Below, in pieces: positions 11,720 to 23,175 of a DNA stretch of 64,000 nucleotides (positions are counted from its first letter, which is position 1; each line of letters starts with the position of its first letter). The notes under the pieces were generated by a model, which saw only the letters and a program-made list of their open reading frames with translations, had not been told where the DNA came from and did no database searches. This DNA comes from Larus michahellis (Eukaryota; Chordata; Aves; Charadriiformes; Laridae). The position numbers and the translations under genes are program-made. The stretch lies in the NCBI RefSeq assembly GCF_964199755.1, contig NC_133903.1, positions 5,473,001 to 5,537,000 of the forward strand. Direction: 5' to 3'.

Positions 11720-12794
11720 CTTCCCACCGGTGGGACCTGCAAACCTCCCCCTGATCCCCCCACCGAGCTGAGTGCTGCCTGTTCGGCTCCTGCTCCCGGC
11801 CTCAGCACCCCAAAATAGCAGCCAACCTCCTCCCCGAGCACTGCTGGAAGTGCTCTCCCAGCTTGCCGCGCTAATTGCTCGGCCTTTAAATCAGAGCATG
11901 GAGGGCTGCAGTAGCCCTCAAGGAGCCATTTTGTACGTGGGTGCCGTTTCTCCGAAATGGCCTGGTTTTTATCTGCTTTCCTCTTTTTTTTTTTTTTTTC
12001 CTTGAGGGGGTGGTACGTTACGGAGGCTGGATAAAGCGACTGAAGGGAGAGCTGCACCGTAAAAGCCAGTCTGCTGCTAAATCTGTTGGAGGAAAAAAAT
12101 GATGCTGCAAAGTGCCTTTGCAGTTGTTTAGTCATTTGTTAGCCCGGCTGAGGGGCGATTCGCGCGGCCGTGCTCTGCTTGTGTGCACAAGCACCGGCTG
12201 CAGAGCATCGTGTAGGGTAAAATGCCCTTAGAGCGGACGAGGACCAGAGGAAGGGTCAGGAAAAGCGGATGAGAGAGCACCGAGGGGAGATTTTCTTCTT
12301 TTTTTGGCTTTTTTGGCTTGTCTGCCTCACTCTCCCATTTGCAAAATGACACTCATCTTCTCCAGGGCTCCCAGGGAGGTACATTCGGCTCCAGCTGCCT
12401 TGCAGCTTTTGCCTCCCCAGGAACCATGCCCATGAAAGACACTTTTCCTGCTGCTCTGTTGTTTCTCGCAGTTAGCTTTCATGCTTTAATAAAAAAAAAA
12501 AAAAAAAGAGAGTAGGTGCCTGGGGTAGCAGATGGGACCGGCTTCTCCTGCCTGCTATAAATCACAGAGGAGGTTTTTACCTTCCTGGGATGAAGCTGTG
12601 CCCTCGGAGCACTGATCCTGCCGGAGATGGCCGGCGAGCAGCAGCACGGCCGGTTGCCAGTGCCATCACTGCTCGTCACCGCGTCCTTTTCTCCAGGAGG
12701 AGAAGACAAACCGACCCACTGCGCCTCTTCTGCAGAAGTGGCGAGGTCCTAATGGGATTGCTAAATCATGGCCCTACTTGGGAGCGTCTTTCTG
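11720..12794. other. Unique non-coding sequence with homopolymer tracts
   Basis: No gene is recognised. The stretch has a T tract at about 11,984-11,999, an A tract at about 12,488-12,506 and otherwise unremarkable unique DNA. The sequence AGGAGCCATTTTGTACG at about 11,920 contains a YY1-like GCCATTTTG core. One such site is expected by chance. Confidence 0.5.
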
Positions 12795-12848
12795 CTGGCG
12801 TAAATCAGCCCCGCTGAAATCGGCGTCGTCGTGCTGATTTACACCGGG
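12795..12848. mobile_element. Palindromic MITE-like relic (decayed hairpin)
   Basis: Perfect 10-base inverted arms, GTAAATCAGC at 12,800-12,809 and GCTGATTTAC at 12,833-12,842, flank a 23-base middle. Beyond a single mismatch the stem continues with GG/CC. Sauropsid genomes carry an old palindromic non-autonomous element whose ends read TGGTGTAAATCAGC and GCTGATTTACACC around a hairpin core. The arms match that pattern as I remember it, and the middle is degraded. No target-site duplication is visible. It could also be a chance or regulatory palindrome. Confidence 0.45.
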
Positions 12849-13032
12849 GCCGGAGGGCGGGGGGGGAGATGCTGGATGGTTCATCTGAGCATCCCTGTCC
12901 TCTGCGCGGTGGCAGGCGGCCACAAATCGTCCGGCGGCGATGGAAATAACTCAGCGGCCTGAGCTTGTTCGTGGGGAAATGAGGGAGATAGGGAAAGCCA
13001 AAGGGGTTTTGGAGTGGCTGTGGGAATGAATT

Positions 13033-13375
13033 TCAAAATTTAGAATAGAGTATTTTTAGCTAGAAGGGACATACAATGGTCATCTAGTCCCACTGCCTGG
13101 CCGCTTCGGGGCTGACCAAAACTTAAAGCATGTTATTAAGGGCATTGTCCAAATGGCTCTTAAACACTGACGGGCTTGGGGTATTGACCACCTCTCTTGG
13201 AAGCCTGTCCCAGCGTTTGACCACCCTCTTGGTAAAGAAATGCTTCCTAATGTCCTGTCTAAACCTCTCCTGGTGCAGCTTTGAACCATTCCCACGCATC
13301 CTATCACCAGATACCAGGGAGAAAAGATCTCCCTGGAGACCTCCCAGGCCTGCTGGAGGCTGAGTTTCTCCAGGA
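13033..13375 (-). mobile_element. CR1 LINE, 3'-terminal fragment (5'-truncated)
   Basis: Read on the plus strand, this is the reverse complement of a CR1 3' end. It has the hallmark order GAAGGGACATACAATGGTC, then CATCTAGTCCCACTGCC, TTGACCACCCTCTTGGTAAA, AAATGCTTCCTAATGTCC and a CCATTCCCACGCATCCTATC block. The 3' end of the element lies near 13,033, where the usual short terminal repeat has decayed. The 5' truncation is near 13,345-13,375. Only the untranslated tail and perhaps the extreme end of the reverse-transcriptase frame are present, so no protein is encoded. CR1 is the dominant retrotransposon of birds and is also found in turtles and crocodilians. It is the main basis for calling this a sauropsid genome. 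Confidence 0.93.
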
Positions 13376-15442
13376 TTTTGGGGGGGTGTGGCGCGTCCCT
13401 CGTTTAGCTTGCAGGAGATGCAGCCTTCCCGAGCGTGGGTGGTGCAGGACGGGGCACGCAGGCACCGAGCTCAGCCCCGGGGCTTTTTGCAGTAGGGCGA
13501 ATAGTTATGATCGGCTGGTTGCTCCAAAATTGGAAGGGATAAATGCGGAGTGGAATGCGTGCCAGCCGACTGGGCCGTGTTAAACCCGGCGTGAGCGCTT
13601 AGCTGTGACAAAGCATCGGTACCGAGGGGCTTACGTGTGTGTGAGCTGGCGGCTGGCGAGTTGGGCCATGCTTTATCGGCATTCGCAGATGTGAAGCGGC
13701 GGCGCCGGCTCCGGGGAGCGGGGCTGGCTGGGACCCGCGTGCTGCCACCGCGTCCTCAGGTGACCATCAGCTGTACCTGTCCCCAGCCCAGGGGAAAAAC
13801 TGTCTGCAGCCCTGCAGGTTGCATTTACCCCTCTAGATGAACACAGAGTTTAAGCGCATATATAATACAGCCTGCTATGTCTATTCTATAAGGTCCATGC
13901 AGGATTGTATTACCTGCACGCGCTGGGATAGACCAGGGCCGGGGAGATCCTGAGCTCCCACGCAGAATTTCGTGCCCTGATGGTGCAGGACAGGCTGCGG
14001 GACCAGCAGCAGCTCGGCGTGGGAGCGAAGGAATATCTTGCACGGGAATATCTTGGCAAGCTGGGTCCCCGAGGATAAAGTTTGGTACCATGCCAAGGGC
14101 AACGCCTGGGAGGGAGCAGGGGCTGCCCTGGTGTCACGCTGCCCTTCTCTTTGATCTCTCATGCTGGGCTGAAGTGATGGCTTCTGCCAAAACCCTGACG
14201 GTCGTTTGATTTATTCTCCCGCCGCCACCACCAGCCCCCCGCCACTCTGTGCTGCAGAGAATCCAGAGCAGCATTTCCCCAAAGTGTCAGCACTTTGTAC
14301 GGCACAAGACCCAACGTGCTTCCATAGCCATGGACACACCGACGTGCACACAGGCAGGATACAACTCCCAGGACTCATTTATATCCCTGCGCTTCTTTAT
14401 AGCGCTGCAAATCCCCACGGTGGGTTACCAGGTCATAGCGATACCTGCAGCAGAAACACCTCCTTGCCTTAAGCAGCACGTTTTTATCCCAAGACGCTAT
14501 TTGTTTAGTGCATTGTGATTCTAATTCAGCAGATGGTACCAACAGCTGCCAACGCTGCTTCTTATCTCCCTCCTAGCAGGCAGCGCTGACCCGATCTGAC
14601 CCCGAGCGGGGCTCAGCCTGACACCCATGGCTGGGGGGGTGAGCACATCCCCTGGCAGGACCCCCAGCGTGGTCTGCACCCAGGCAGGTATCAGCCAGGC
14701 TGGGAGTCCTGGTACCCAGAGGATGCTGCTGCACCCCCCTGAGGATGCTGCGGTCCCCCCCCGAGGATGCTGCTGCCCGGGCCCTGCTGCCCAGGCGCTG
14801 CCAGGGGCTGCCCCAAAGCCGGGCAGAGGCTGCCACTTAGTGTCGGGAAGGGAGCACGGCTGCTGTAGGGACCTGGCAGAGCGCCTGCGGTTGGGGACAG
14901 GCCACCCCTCTGCTCCTTTGGGGGGGTCCCCAGGCTCCTGCTCACAGCCCCGGGGTGCCTGAGCTCCCCCCGGGCAGAGCCCAGCCTGCCCTGGGTTACG
15001 GGTGGTTCCATCTAACGATGGCCCCCTCTAATTACTGCTGATGGGGGCGATGGGTCCTCCACCCCCCTGCCCTGTCCCTTGGGGTGCTGGCAGGACTCAC
15101 CCCGCTGCCGTCACTGCGTAATCCCCTGCCTGCGCTGCACCCCCAAGGCAGACGATGAACATCCTGGCCCCTTCCCGGGCACTGCCGTCATCGCGTTTTC
15201 CAGCATCACTCAAGGCAGCCCCCAGCAGCAACTCCAGCAGCCCCCTGCCCACCGGCAGCCCCCAGACCGCGCTGCTCCCCAGCTCCTGCTCCCCAGCCAG
15301 CACAGGCTCCCAAATCCCACAGTCTGGGTGAGCCCCGGCTCCAGCTGCCCTCCTGGCCACATTTCTATTTAAACCTTTTTCCTTGGGAATGTGGCACTGA
15401 GGCACCCAGGGGATGCAGGGTCCTGCTGCTGTCCTTGATCTC
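13376..15442. other. Unique non-coding sequence; a 22-bp triple repeat and a weak AT-rich island
   Basis: No gene is recognised. GAGGATGCTGC recurs at 14,719, 14,741 and 14,763, giving a three-copy 22-bp tandem at 14,719-14,784 with C-rich linkers. A modest AT-richer stretch at about 14,380-14,560 contains TGATTCTAATTCAGCAG and could be regulatory. The remaining sequence has overlapping short open frames on both strands and no recognisable peptide. Confidence 0.5.
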
Positions 15443-15510
15443 CTGGGTGACTCTGGCAAGCTCTCCCGTGCCTCAGTTTCCCCAATGTACAATGGGTCGA
15501 TGGCAAATAA
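15443..15510 (+). mobile_element. MIR-like SINE relic (sense)
   Basis: The stretch reads TGGGTGACTCTGGCAAGCTC, then GTGCCTCAGTTTCCCCAATG, then ACAATGGGTCGATGG. This follows the core-to-3' order of the mammalian-wide/CORE-SINE MIR family, where a 'gtgacc..gggcaagt' block precedes 'gcctcagtttcc..atctgtaaaatggg'. MIR-type relics are rare but present in sauropsid genomes. The match is from memory of the consensus and is short, so chance or an L2/SINE hybrid cannot be excluded. Confidence 0.55.
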
Positions 15511-15570
15511 AGCCCTTCAGCCAGCTCCCGGGGTCTCTTGGCTGCTGGACCAGAGCTCGCTGTCCCTTGG

Positions 15571-15612
15571 CCACATGGGGAAACCGAGGCAGGGCACAGC
15601 AAAGCAGGGCTG
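15571..15612 (-). mobile_element. MIR-like SINE relic (antisense)
   Basis: ACATGGGGAAACCGAGGCAG at 15,573-15,592 is the reverse complement of the MIR 'gcctcagtttcc' block. It is followed by GGCACAGCAAAGCAGG, which resembles the antisense continuation. Only about 40 bases can be recognised. It faces the sense fragment 85 bases upstream and forms an inverted repeat with it. Confidence 0.4.
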
Positions 15613-15739
15613 GGTGGCCCTGAGCTGGTCTGCGCTCCCACCGCCCCAAGCACGCTGGCTGCTGTCATCTCCTGCTCCTTCCCCTCATCACGGCCCAATT
15701 CCCTGGAGACCATGGTGGTGGAACGTCCTTCCCCCGTGA

Positions 15740-15812
15740 TGTTCTATTAGCTTAATAGCATTTTTCCACTCCATTTGAGAGGGGAATTTACAGTGATCTC
15801 CGATTAGGACTG
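15740..15812. promoter_or_regulatory. Short AT-rich island, candidate conserved element
   Basis: About 70 bases (TTCTATTAGCTTAATAGC, then AGGGGAATTTACAGTGATC) interrupt GC-rich DNA and contain two TAAT-type cores. A second short island at about 16,310-16,345 (TACCAATTAGTG, CTCATTAAAGCTCATTATC) has the same character. Both are inferred from composition alone. Confidence 0.25.
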
Positions 15813-18800
15813 TCTTGGCAGCGCCATACGTCTGCCCGCTGGGGCCGGCCACCGGGGCTCACCCTGCCCTGCTCCGGCTCCAAGGGCTGCGGGTGCCAAC
15901 TCATCACCCCGCGGTGCAAAAGCCTCCAGCTCTCTGCTCCCCATTTCTCACCCACCGAAGAGCTGTGAGCAGGAGGCATGGCTATTCCCATGGCTCTTTT
16001 TGCCCGTGCATCTCCACCCTGGAGATGTGTACAATGCCGGCGGGGCACCAAGAAGAGATCTTACAAACCCAGCTCATGGCCCTGCTTGCAAAATCCGCGC
16101 ACGGTCCTGCTTGCAGTCCTCACCGGCAGCCCCCCGCGCAGGGCAGGCAGAGCCCTTGCCACGGGCATTCCCAGCCCTTGCCATGGGCAGCCCCAGCTCT
16201 GGCATCTCCTGCCCTCCGGAGCGCCGGGGGCTGCGCAGCCCTGGCCCCCCCCTCGCCCGGAGCTGCCGCTGCTCATCCCTCGCCTCTGCCACAGACGGTT
16301 CTGGGATCACTTACCAATTAGTGTGGCCTGCTCATTAAAGCTCATTATCTGCCAGTGTGAACTTGGATGGGATTGTGCGGGCTTGGCGGGGGATCAAAAT
16401 CTTCCTTCTTTCCAATCGCATCCCGCTCAGCCCCCCCGCTCTGGGAGCAGCCCCGCGGCCACAACAGAAGGCCAGGGGATGCGATGCTGCCTTTTAGAAG
16501 GGAAAAAAGTGCCCAACAAATTAAGGCGACCCCTCCCCATGGCAGGGACGGGTCACTGCACTGCGCCGATGCTGCGTTGGAGCAGGATCATTCTCGGGCT
16601 CGCCGTTTTCCATGGCTTTCCAGGAAGCTGGGGACACACGGGGGTAAACAGCTGGATTTTTTGTTAAACCCTAAATCTCAGAGTCAAGCTTACAGCCCAA
16701 CAAGTCCGGAGTAGTGATTTTGCAGGCCGGGAGGCAGCTGCAGGTACCGGCATGCCTGCAAGGTCACACTTCCCAACTGGACGTGGCTTGGCCCAGTGAC
16801 GGTGCCCTGTGTGCCCAGGGAAATGGCCAAGCGGGTCCTGGTCCAGCAGCCCCAGCTGCCCCCGGGCGATGCCCGAGCCCCCAGCTGTGTCCACAGGGTT
16901 TTGGGAGCCCCCAGCACTGTGCGATAGCGAGCTCAGCTCGGCTCCAGGGCACAGAGCCGGCAGCGACGGGGAAATACCAGCTGCCAACCACAGAAATTAG
17001 GTTTCTTCTTCATGTGCTACGTTGTCGGGAGCGGCTGGTCTCAGGGGTGTCTTGACTATTTTCTGCTTTTACTTGCAACGGTAGAGCTGAAAACACAAAA
17101 TTCTGACAAAAACAATCTTCTCCCACCACCTTGGTGGGTGTTTGAGTTCAATAGGTGCTAGAAATCCCAACAGATTACACGGCTTGGATGGAAACAAGCT
17201 CACGGAAGGAGAATTCACTGCGCAGGGACCCCCCGGCTGTGGTCCGAGCTGGAGGGCAAAGCCCTGCGCCTCCGTCCTGCCCCGCTGTACCCCACGCCTC
17301 GCCATCCGTCTGGGGATGGCTTCGCTGTCATCGCACGCGTCCCAGCCTCGGTGTCTGGGGGGTGACATGGATCCAGGTCCTGGGGCAGGGATGGGACCGT
17401 TGCTTTGCTGCTACGAGGGCCAGTCCTGGGCATCCTGCACCAACAGCCATTCCACGCTGGGAAAATCAACCCCAAATGCAGCCTGGTTTCCTAAGCACCA
17501 GCAGCATGAGAGAGGGAGCCCTGGCTTTCCCAGTGCCTCCTTCCCCTCTTTCCCAAAGCCGTCCTTCCCGGGGGAGTCACCAGGTCTGGCTTTCATTAGT
17601 GAATGAGCCTGTTTTGGTGAATGGCTGTTGTCAATATTGATTAAATTCCATCTTCCCATGTGCAGAGAAATCCTTTTGCGGTCTCTTCAGCGCTACCATC
17701 CTAAAATAACTGAGTAACAAGACCCGGTTTAACCCTTCCTTCCTCCTCCAAAAAAAAAAAAAAACAACCCCAAGGTGAAATCACCCACTAACTGCTCCTT
17801 TGTTCATCTCCTGCACGGAGCCACCCAGTAACAAGACAAAAATCCACCAGCCAGTGGAAAGCAGCTGGTCTAAGTTCAAGCCAAACAGCCTCAGCTTACG
17901 CGAGCCAGGGCTTTAGCGCAGGCCAAGCCGGGAAGGCTGCGCCTGCATCATTAACAAAATCCCCAGCAAATGCTCCCCGTGGCATCCAACCAGCTCTCCA
18001 GGGCTGCAAATTGTGCCCAGGAGCGTATTCTTCCCCGGCTCCTCCTTGCCAAGGGTGTCTTTCACCGCAGACATCAATGTGCCTGCGTCCCACGCTGGCC
18101 TGGATTAACTGCCTCTTTTATTGCTGCCAATTACTGGCAGCAAAGATGCCGCGGGGATGGAGAATGCAAGATGGGTTACCACCTTCCCGGCCCTAATGAC
18201 GGGAGGCTTTGCAGGCTGCAGCGGCAGCCTCAGCTCCCCACGGAGCGGGGGAAAACAGCCCCCAGCCCCCCACCCTGCTTCCCTGTGCACCCATCCCTTG
18301 CACCCCACAGCTGGATGCTGCAAATGGCATTGCGGGGAGAGCCGTATCCCGAGGCTCTGGCGTGGATCAGGGGATGCGAAGGTGATGCCCGTCCGTGGTA
18401 ACCCCGGGGATCTTCCCGCGGGGGTGGGAGCGGAGGCAGCTCAGGGCTGCAGGCAGCAGACCACACTCGGCTGCTGCTGAATGCTCTGAGGCTTCACACT
18501 GCGAGAAGAATGAGCAGATAATAGGATTTTCCGTCTCCTCAAAGGGCGCGCGAGCCAGGCCCCGGCGTTGTGCGGCGCCCTGGGAAGAGCCGTCGGGAAG
18601 ATCCCGCACCTCCCGGCCGGCACTGCAGCCCCAGGGATGCTCTCAACTGCAGAGCAGCCCCCTGCGTGCAAATGGGGACCGGGGACCCTGGTCCTGCGAG
18701 GGCACAAGGCTGGCAGGGACTTTATCGCTGCCGCTACCGAGGGGAGGCAAGAGGATGGCAAACCCCGGCGATGCCGTGGCAGGAGCCAAGGGAAAGTTGA

Positions 18801-19259
18801 GCCGCCTCCGCCTCGACACGGCACGTTTTCGCCAGGAACAGCTGCCTCTGCCGCAAAAGCGAACGGGAAGGCAGACAGCGGGCTTTCCACTTCACGCTTA
18901 GAACAACCAGGGCACGCACACGTCGCCACACCACAGGCACGAAACACTCGCACTTCCTCTTGCGCTCACACACGCTGGCACCAGCCCGGGGCACAGCAGC
19001 CGCCCCCAGCAAGCCCGCGGTCCCACGGCCCCCGACCACCGCGCAGGGGTGGCCCAGGGACCATCTGGAGGCTCACTTGAAAAGCTCCCGCGTCCCTGCA
19101 TCCCTGCTCCATTTCTCCTCGGATGGCTTATCAGCAGTGACTTTCCCGACAGCAATCGATAGAAAACATTTTATCGCCTTCCCAGGCGGCAGGATCCTTG
19201 GAGTGGGTCTGATTTCTGTTTCTATGGTGACATCTTCCGGGCTTATGAAAGATCTTGCC
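15813..19259. other. Unique non-coding sequence with a 22-bp duplication and a short perfect hairpin
   Basis: No gene is recognised. A 22-bp tandem pair lies at 16,151-16,194 (AGCCCTTGCCACGGGC and AGCCCTTGCCATGGGC). A perfect 9-bp inverted repeat with a 5-base spacer, TTGCTGCCA-ATTAC-TGGCAGCAA, lies at 18,121-18,143. The open frames (up to 229 residues) overlap others on both strands and look spurious. An A tract occurs at about 17,751-17,764. Confidence 0.5.
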
Positions 19260-19284
19260 TTTCTTGGTTGTTGTTGGGTGGTGG

Positions 19285-19375
19285 AAATGGGGGGTGGAGT
19301 GGGGGGGGGGGGGACGCGGGCTGGTGCTATATTTTTTGTTGTTGTAGATTTTGCTTTTTTTTTTTTTTTTTCCCA
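19285..19375. repeat. Homopolymer cluster: G13 run followed by a T-rich tract
   Basis: A G run at 19,301-19,313 is followed within 60 bases by a T tract at about 19,354-19,372. Such runs are prone to length error in sequencing and assembly. The minus-strand frame over the T tract is a Lys-rich artefact. Confidence 0.8.
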
Positions 19376-20098
19376 TTTATTTCTTTTTTATGACCGCTTT
19401 CAGCGTAACAAGGAAGTCGCCAGCCAGACAAATGCGATGCCTGCAGCTCACTCGCAGCGCTGCTGCTCGCTGGGAGGGGCCCCGGAGCAGCTTTCATCCC
19501 CAAAACACGCCGCAGCCTCTGAAACCTATCAAGGCTCGAATGCACGTTGGCCGTCTCCCTCCTTCCCTCACCCCTGTCCCCCTTCCCACCCCTCCGGGCT
19601 TCTACTGCCAGGCCTGGAAAAAGCCACTCGGCCACACAGCAGGGATGGCCTCAAGCACAAGTGACAGCTCGGGGCGCTTTGTAGCGCAGCTTATTTTGCT
19701 GCTCAGCTCTGCTCCCTCCTCCTTCCCCTTCTTTTTTTCTTTCCCCCCCACCTGCTTTGGAGGAGGAGGAGGGGGTTTGCCACATAGCCCCCGGCCACCA
19801 GCCCCTGTCCCGCCGGCTGTTGTGGCTCTGGGACCTGACCAAAGGGGCAAGGAGGGACGCCGGGGGGGGTTTCTGCGTTATCTGTGGGACACAATCGCTT
19901 GCCATCTCCTGCATGCAAATGGCCCGGTGCTTTCGCTGAGTTACCTGCACCTGAGGATCCAACTGCCTGGCTAATAAATGTCTGCATGGCTCCTTCTCAT
20001 TAGAGCTCTCTTTACCCCGTGAACGGCAACACCTCCTGCTGCCTGCCCCTGCTGAAATGGTCCAAGTGCTCCTCCTGGAAGCCACCCTCCTCTGGGAG

Positions 20099-20161
20099 AT
20101 GGATGGATGGATGGATGGATGGATGGATGGATGGATGGATGGATGGATGGATGGATGGATG
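20099..20161. repeat. (GGAT)15 tetranucleotide microsatellite
   Basis: GGAT is repeated about 15 times without interruption. On the minus strand the repeat reads as Ile-His-Pro-Ser in several frames, which explains the repetitive frames seen there. A perfect array of 60 bases is likely to be polymorphic. Confidence 0.98.
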
Positions 20162-20929
20162 ACCTCGTCTGTCCCCAGATGCCCTGTGCTGATGCATTTA
20201 GCAAAGTAGCCCCCAGCTACTTGACCCTCGTGGCTTGGGGACCTAAAAAGGAGCCCCTCTCCTCCACCACCGAGTCCCCAGGGGGGCTGAGCGCTTGTCC
20301 TTACTGCGAAGGGAACAGATGCCGGCTGAGGTGGACGTACCCCAAGCTCCAGCTTCCCAAAAGCCTGAGTGCATTCAGCACGCAACAGCCCGGAGAGGTC
20401 GAGCAACGTGAGGGAGCCAACGTTCCTGTGCACCTCCCAGCACAACACCAGCCATGTCACCCGACCTGGACAAGCCACGAGGGCTGGCGCGAGGGCAGGG
20501 ACCGGCGCTGAGCAGCAGGAAGGGACGAGGTGCTGCCGACGGCTTCAGTCCAGGTTGCCAGAGGTGGGTCTGAAAGGCATCGCCAGCTGGGCAATGTTCT
20601 GCCCGTACCTTTCCTGTACCCATCAAGCTGCGCTGCTCCATTTAGTTCATGTTTCTCAGTGGCACAGCATAAAAATAAATAAATAAAATAAAACAGAGGT
20701 TTCTGCTTTTTTTTTTTTTTTTTAATCATGGGAAACTCCAAAGCTCAGAAAGTTGGAACCGCGTCCTGGTGTTAAGCGACGGCAGGGGGATTACTCCTTG
20801 CATCGGGTACAGACCCAAAGCACTTAAAAGCAAGGGCAGGAATGGCTAACGCGGACCTGCCATCACCTTACCCAGCAAAGAGACACACACCGCCTGCGAC
20901 ACAGACCAAAAACCCTGCATGTTTCATCT
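20162..20929. other. Unique non-coding sequence with A/T-rich simple tract
   Basis: No gene is recognised. AAATAAATAAATAAAATAAAA at about 20,672-20,692 is followed by a T tract at about 20,708-20,723. The opposite polarity of the A-rich and T-rich tracts could mark an old retroposon tail, but no body of an element can be recognised. Confidence 0.5.
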
Positions 20930-21150
20930 CAACGCAATGCCCTTATCTTTGACCCAAAATAAAAATTATTCCTTGCTCAGCAATCTCAAAATACGAAATT
21001 ATCTACGTGTGCACTAATGCCACGTATCAATCAACTTCAAATGCAAATCCACTGAGCATTTATCCCTAATTTTACCATAAAAGGATGGTTACACGCCAAG
21101 CACCTCGCTCAACATTATTCTAGGGAATAGCAGTTAGGATCAGCAAATCT
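20930..21150. promoter_or_regulatory. AT-rich island, candidate conserved non-coding element
   Basis: About 220 bases of AT-rich sequence are set between GC-rich flanks, with few and short open frames. It has a perfect octamer-type ATGCAAAT at 21,041-21,048 (POU-factor core), CCCTAATTTTACC and AACATTATTC. Regulatory function is inferred from composition and motif content only. Confidence 0.35.
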
Positions 21151-23175
21151 TCTCCTGGCCATTGACAAATACTTGGATCCTCAGCTTCTCCTAATGGAAA
21201 CAATCTGGCCGGTTCCTGAGAAAGGGCAGAGCGCGGAGGCCAGGAAGAAGAGCAGCACGTTCTCTTCTCTCCCCCTTTTTGCAGCCTCCCTCCCAAAAAA
21301 CCTCTTCAGATCTGGAAGCCGGTGCAGGGACAGGCGCCGGGGGAAGGAGAGCAGAGCTGGCTGGGAAGCTGGGGTGGGAGCAGCAAGACAAACCCCTCTC
21401 TGCTCTCCCTGCAACGGCAGCGGGGAAGAGCCGGCGTTATCAGCCACCTCGGGGAGAGCCTGCAGCCGTTCCCTGCCTACAGCAGCGCTGCTCAAAGGGA
21501 AGCCCGCTTCCTTGGATGTGTGGCGGGTAATTAGGGATTTGCAAGGCCAGGCATATTCTGCAAGTTGTTTTCTTCCTTCTTAAAGAAATGGGGGAGCGTT
21601 GGTGGTAAAAGACTCTGTACAAGAGAAAGGAAAACACCAGGGAGCGCTTAAAGAAATGGCAAACCGCGGATCTAAACCAGACCATATTAAATGTCTTGCC
21701 CGGTTACTGCACGGCTGCTGGCGGAGGTGCGGAAGGACAGACAGCAGCGCTACTGCAGGGCCACGACGAATATCAGTTAGAGCTCTGGAAAGGCTGAAAG
21801 TCCTCGGGCACGTGCCATGCTCCAGCCACGAGGAGCAGGAGAGCCACCTCGAGCGGGCTGTGCCACGGGGGCTGTCCCACCGGGGCTGTCCCACCGCCAC
21901 CACCAGCCGCTCAGCCGCCAGACGTGGGGTTTGACCAATTCCCAGCTGGATCCACTTTGGGGGATCCCCCGCTCGCAGCCCAGGATCAGCCCCCGGCAGT
22001 GCTGGGAGGGCGGCACACAAGGGGTCCATCCCGAATTTCCGCCCCGCGCACTCAAGGAACAATGGCCCGTGTGTCCCTCGGAGGCTCCTCCTGCCGCACG
22101 CGGCCCCAGCCGCCCTCCGAACACTCTCTCTCTTGTTCGCTTTGGCCAGGGAAGCGGTGGAGCAGCAGGTATTTCCTGCCATCGGCCGCCATCCCCGCCT
22201 GGCAGGGGACATGCTGCTCCAGCCGGCGTCCCTGGGACCCCCAAGGGACCTGACACCCCTTGGGGACAAAGCAGGGACCGGCAGAGGTTGCTGTCCCTCG
22301 GCAGGCAGGTGGCCCTGCTCCAAAGGGACACCAGCAGCTCGACGCAGCCCCCCGCTGTGCACATCCTGCTGGAAAAGATTTCCCTTCTGCGGTTCCAAGT
22401 CCCAGCTAAAATGAGGCTAAAAAACGTGCAAAATGCTGTTTTCACTTCGTTTCCTTTGTGCTTTTCACAGCGTGTTCTGCAAACAGGGACTTCCTCATAG
22501 TTTCACTTTGGCTCTCACGTTCGGGAGTAAGAGAGAGGCTTTTATTTTAATAGAAAAACAGGATTACAAATTAGCAGCCCGGCTGCGAGAGCCCAGAATC
22601 TTCCCGTTAAAAAATACCTGCACACTGTGCCGTGGCCAAAGCCGGGTGTCAGCAGCGGGGACACAAGCAAGGAGGGGTGCTGGGTGCCACCCCTCTTGGT
22701 GCAGAGCGGGTTGCCGGCAGCCGGTGGCACGTCTGAGAACGGTTAACCAGCTGCGACCGCCGAACAGCAAGGGCTTACACCAGATACCTGACGGAGAGGA
22801 AAATCCCAAGCCAGCACCAGGCAGCAGTGCCGGCTGCAGCCAATTTTCCTCGCTTAATATGTTTCCTGCACTCGTCCCCCTCCCTGACCTCAGCTCCTCC
22901 TTGGAGCACGTTCAGCCCCAGACACACCGCTGAGCAACAGCCAAGGCCAGCGGGACCGCTGCCATTTTGTCCCTCCCCTCGGCTCCTGCCACGGCTGCTG
23001 TGGACCCCAGATTTCCCCCCGGGCTCCCCAGGCTGCCTGGGGCAGGGGGAGCGGGGCAGCACCCTTGGGGAGCGAGCACCCCGTGGCATGAGGGTGCTCT
23101 GTCACCCGCTGGAGCTGCCGTGGGATGCTCGGAGAGCAGGGGGGTCGGAGGACGCGCCGCCTCCATCCTTTGCAA
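21151..23175. other. Unique GC-rich sequence upstream of the CpG island
   Basis: No gene is recognised. Overlapping open frames on both strands (up to 272 residues) reflect high GC. GCTGCCATTTTGTCCC at about 22,960-22,975 is a YY1-type site on the minus strand, and CpG density starts to rise after it. The sequence leads into the hexamer satellite and the CpG island. Confidence 0.5.

Noticed and set aside
11169..11818. Staggered open frames over the 71-bp repeat
   Set aside because: They arise because the unit length is not a multiple of three and contains no stops. They repeat the same peptides in rotating frames.
19651..20478. 275-codon minus-strand frame with Ile-His-Pro-Ser repeats
   Set aside because: The repeated part is the GGAT microsatellite. 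The flanking parts are unrecognised and overlap plus-strand frames.
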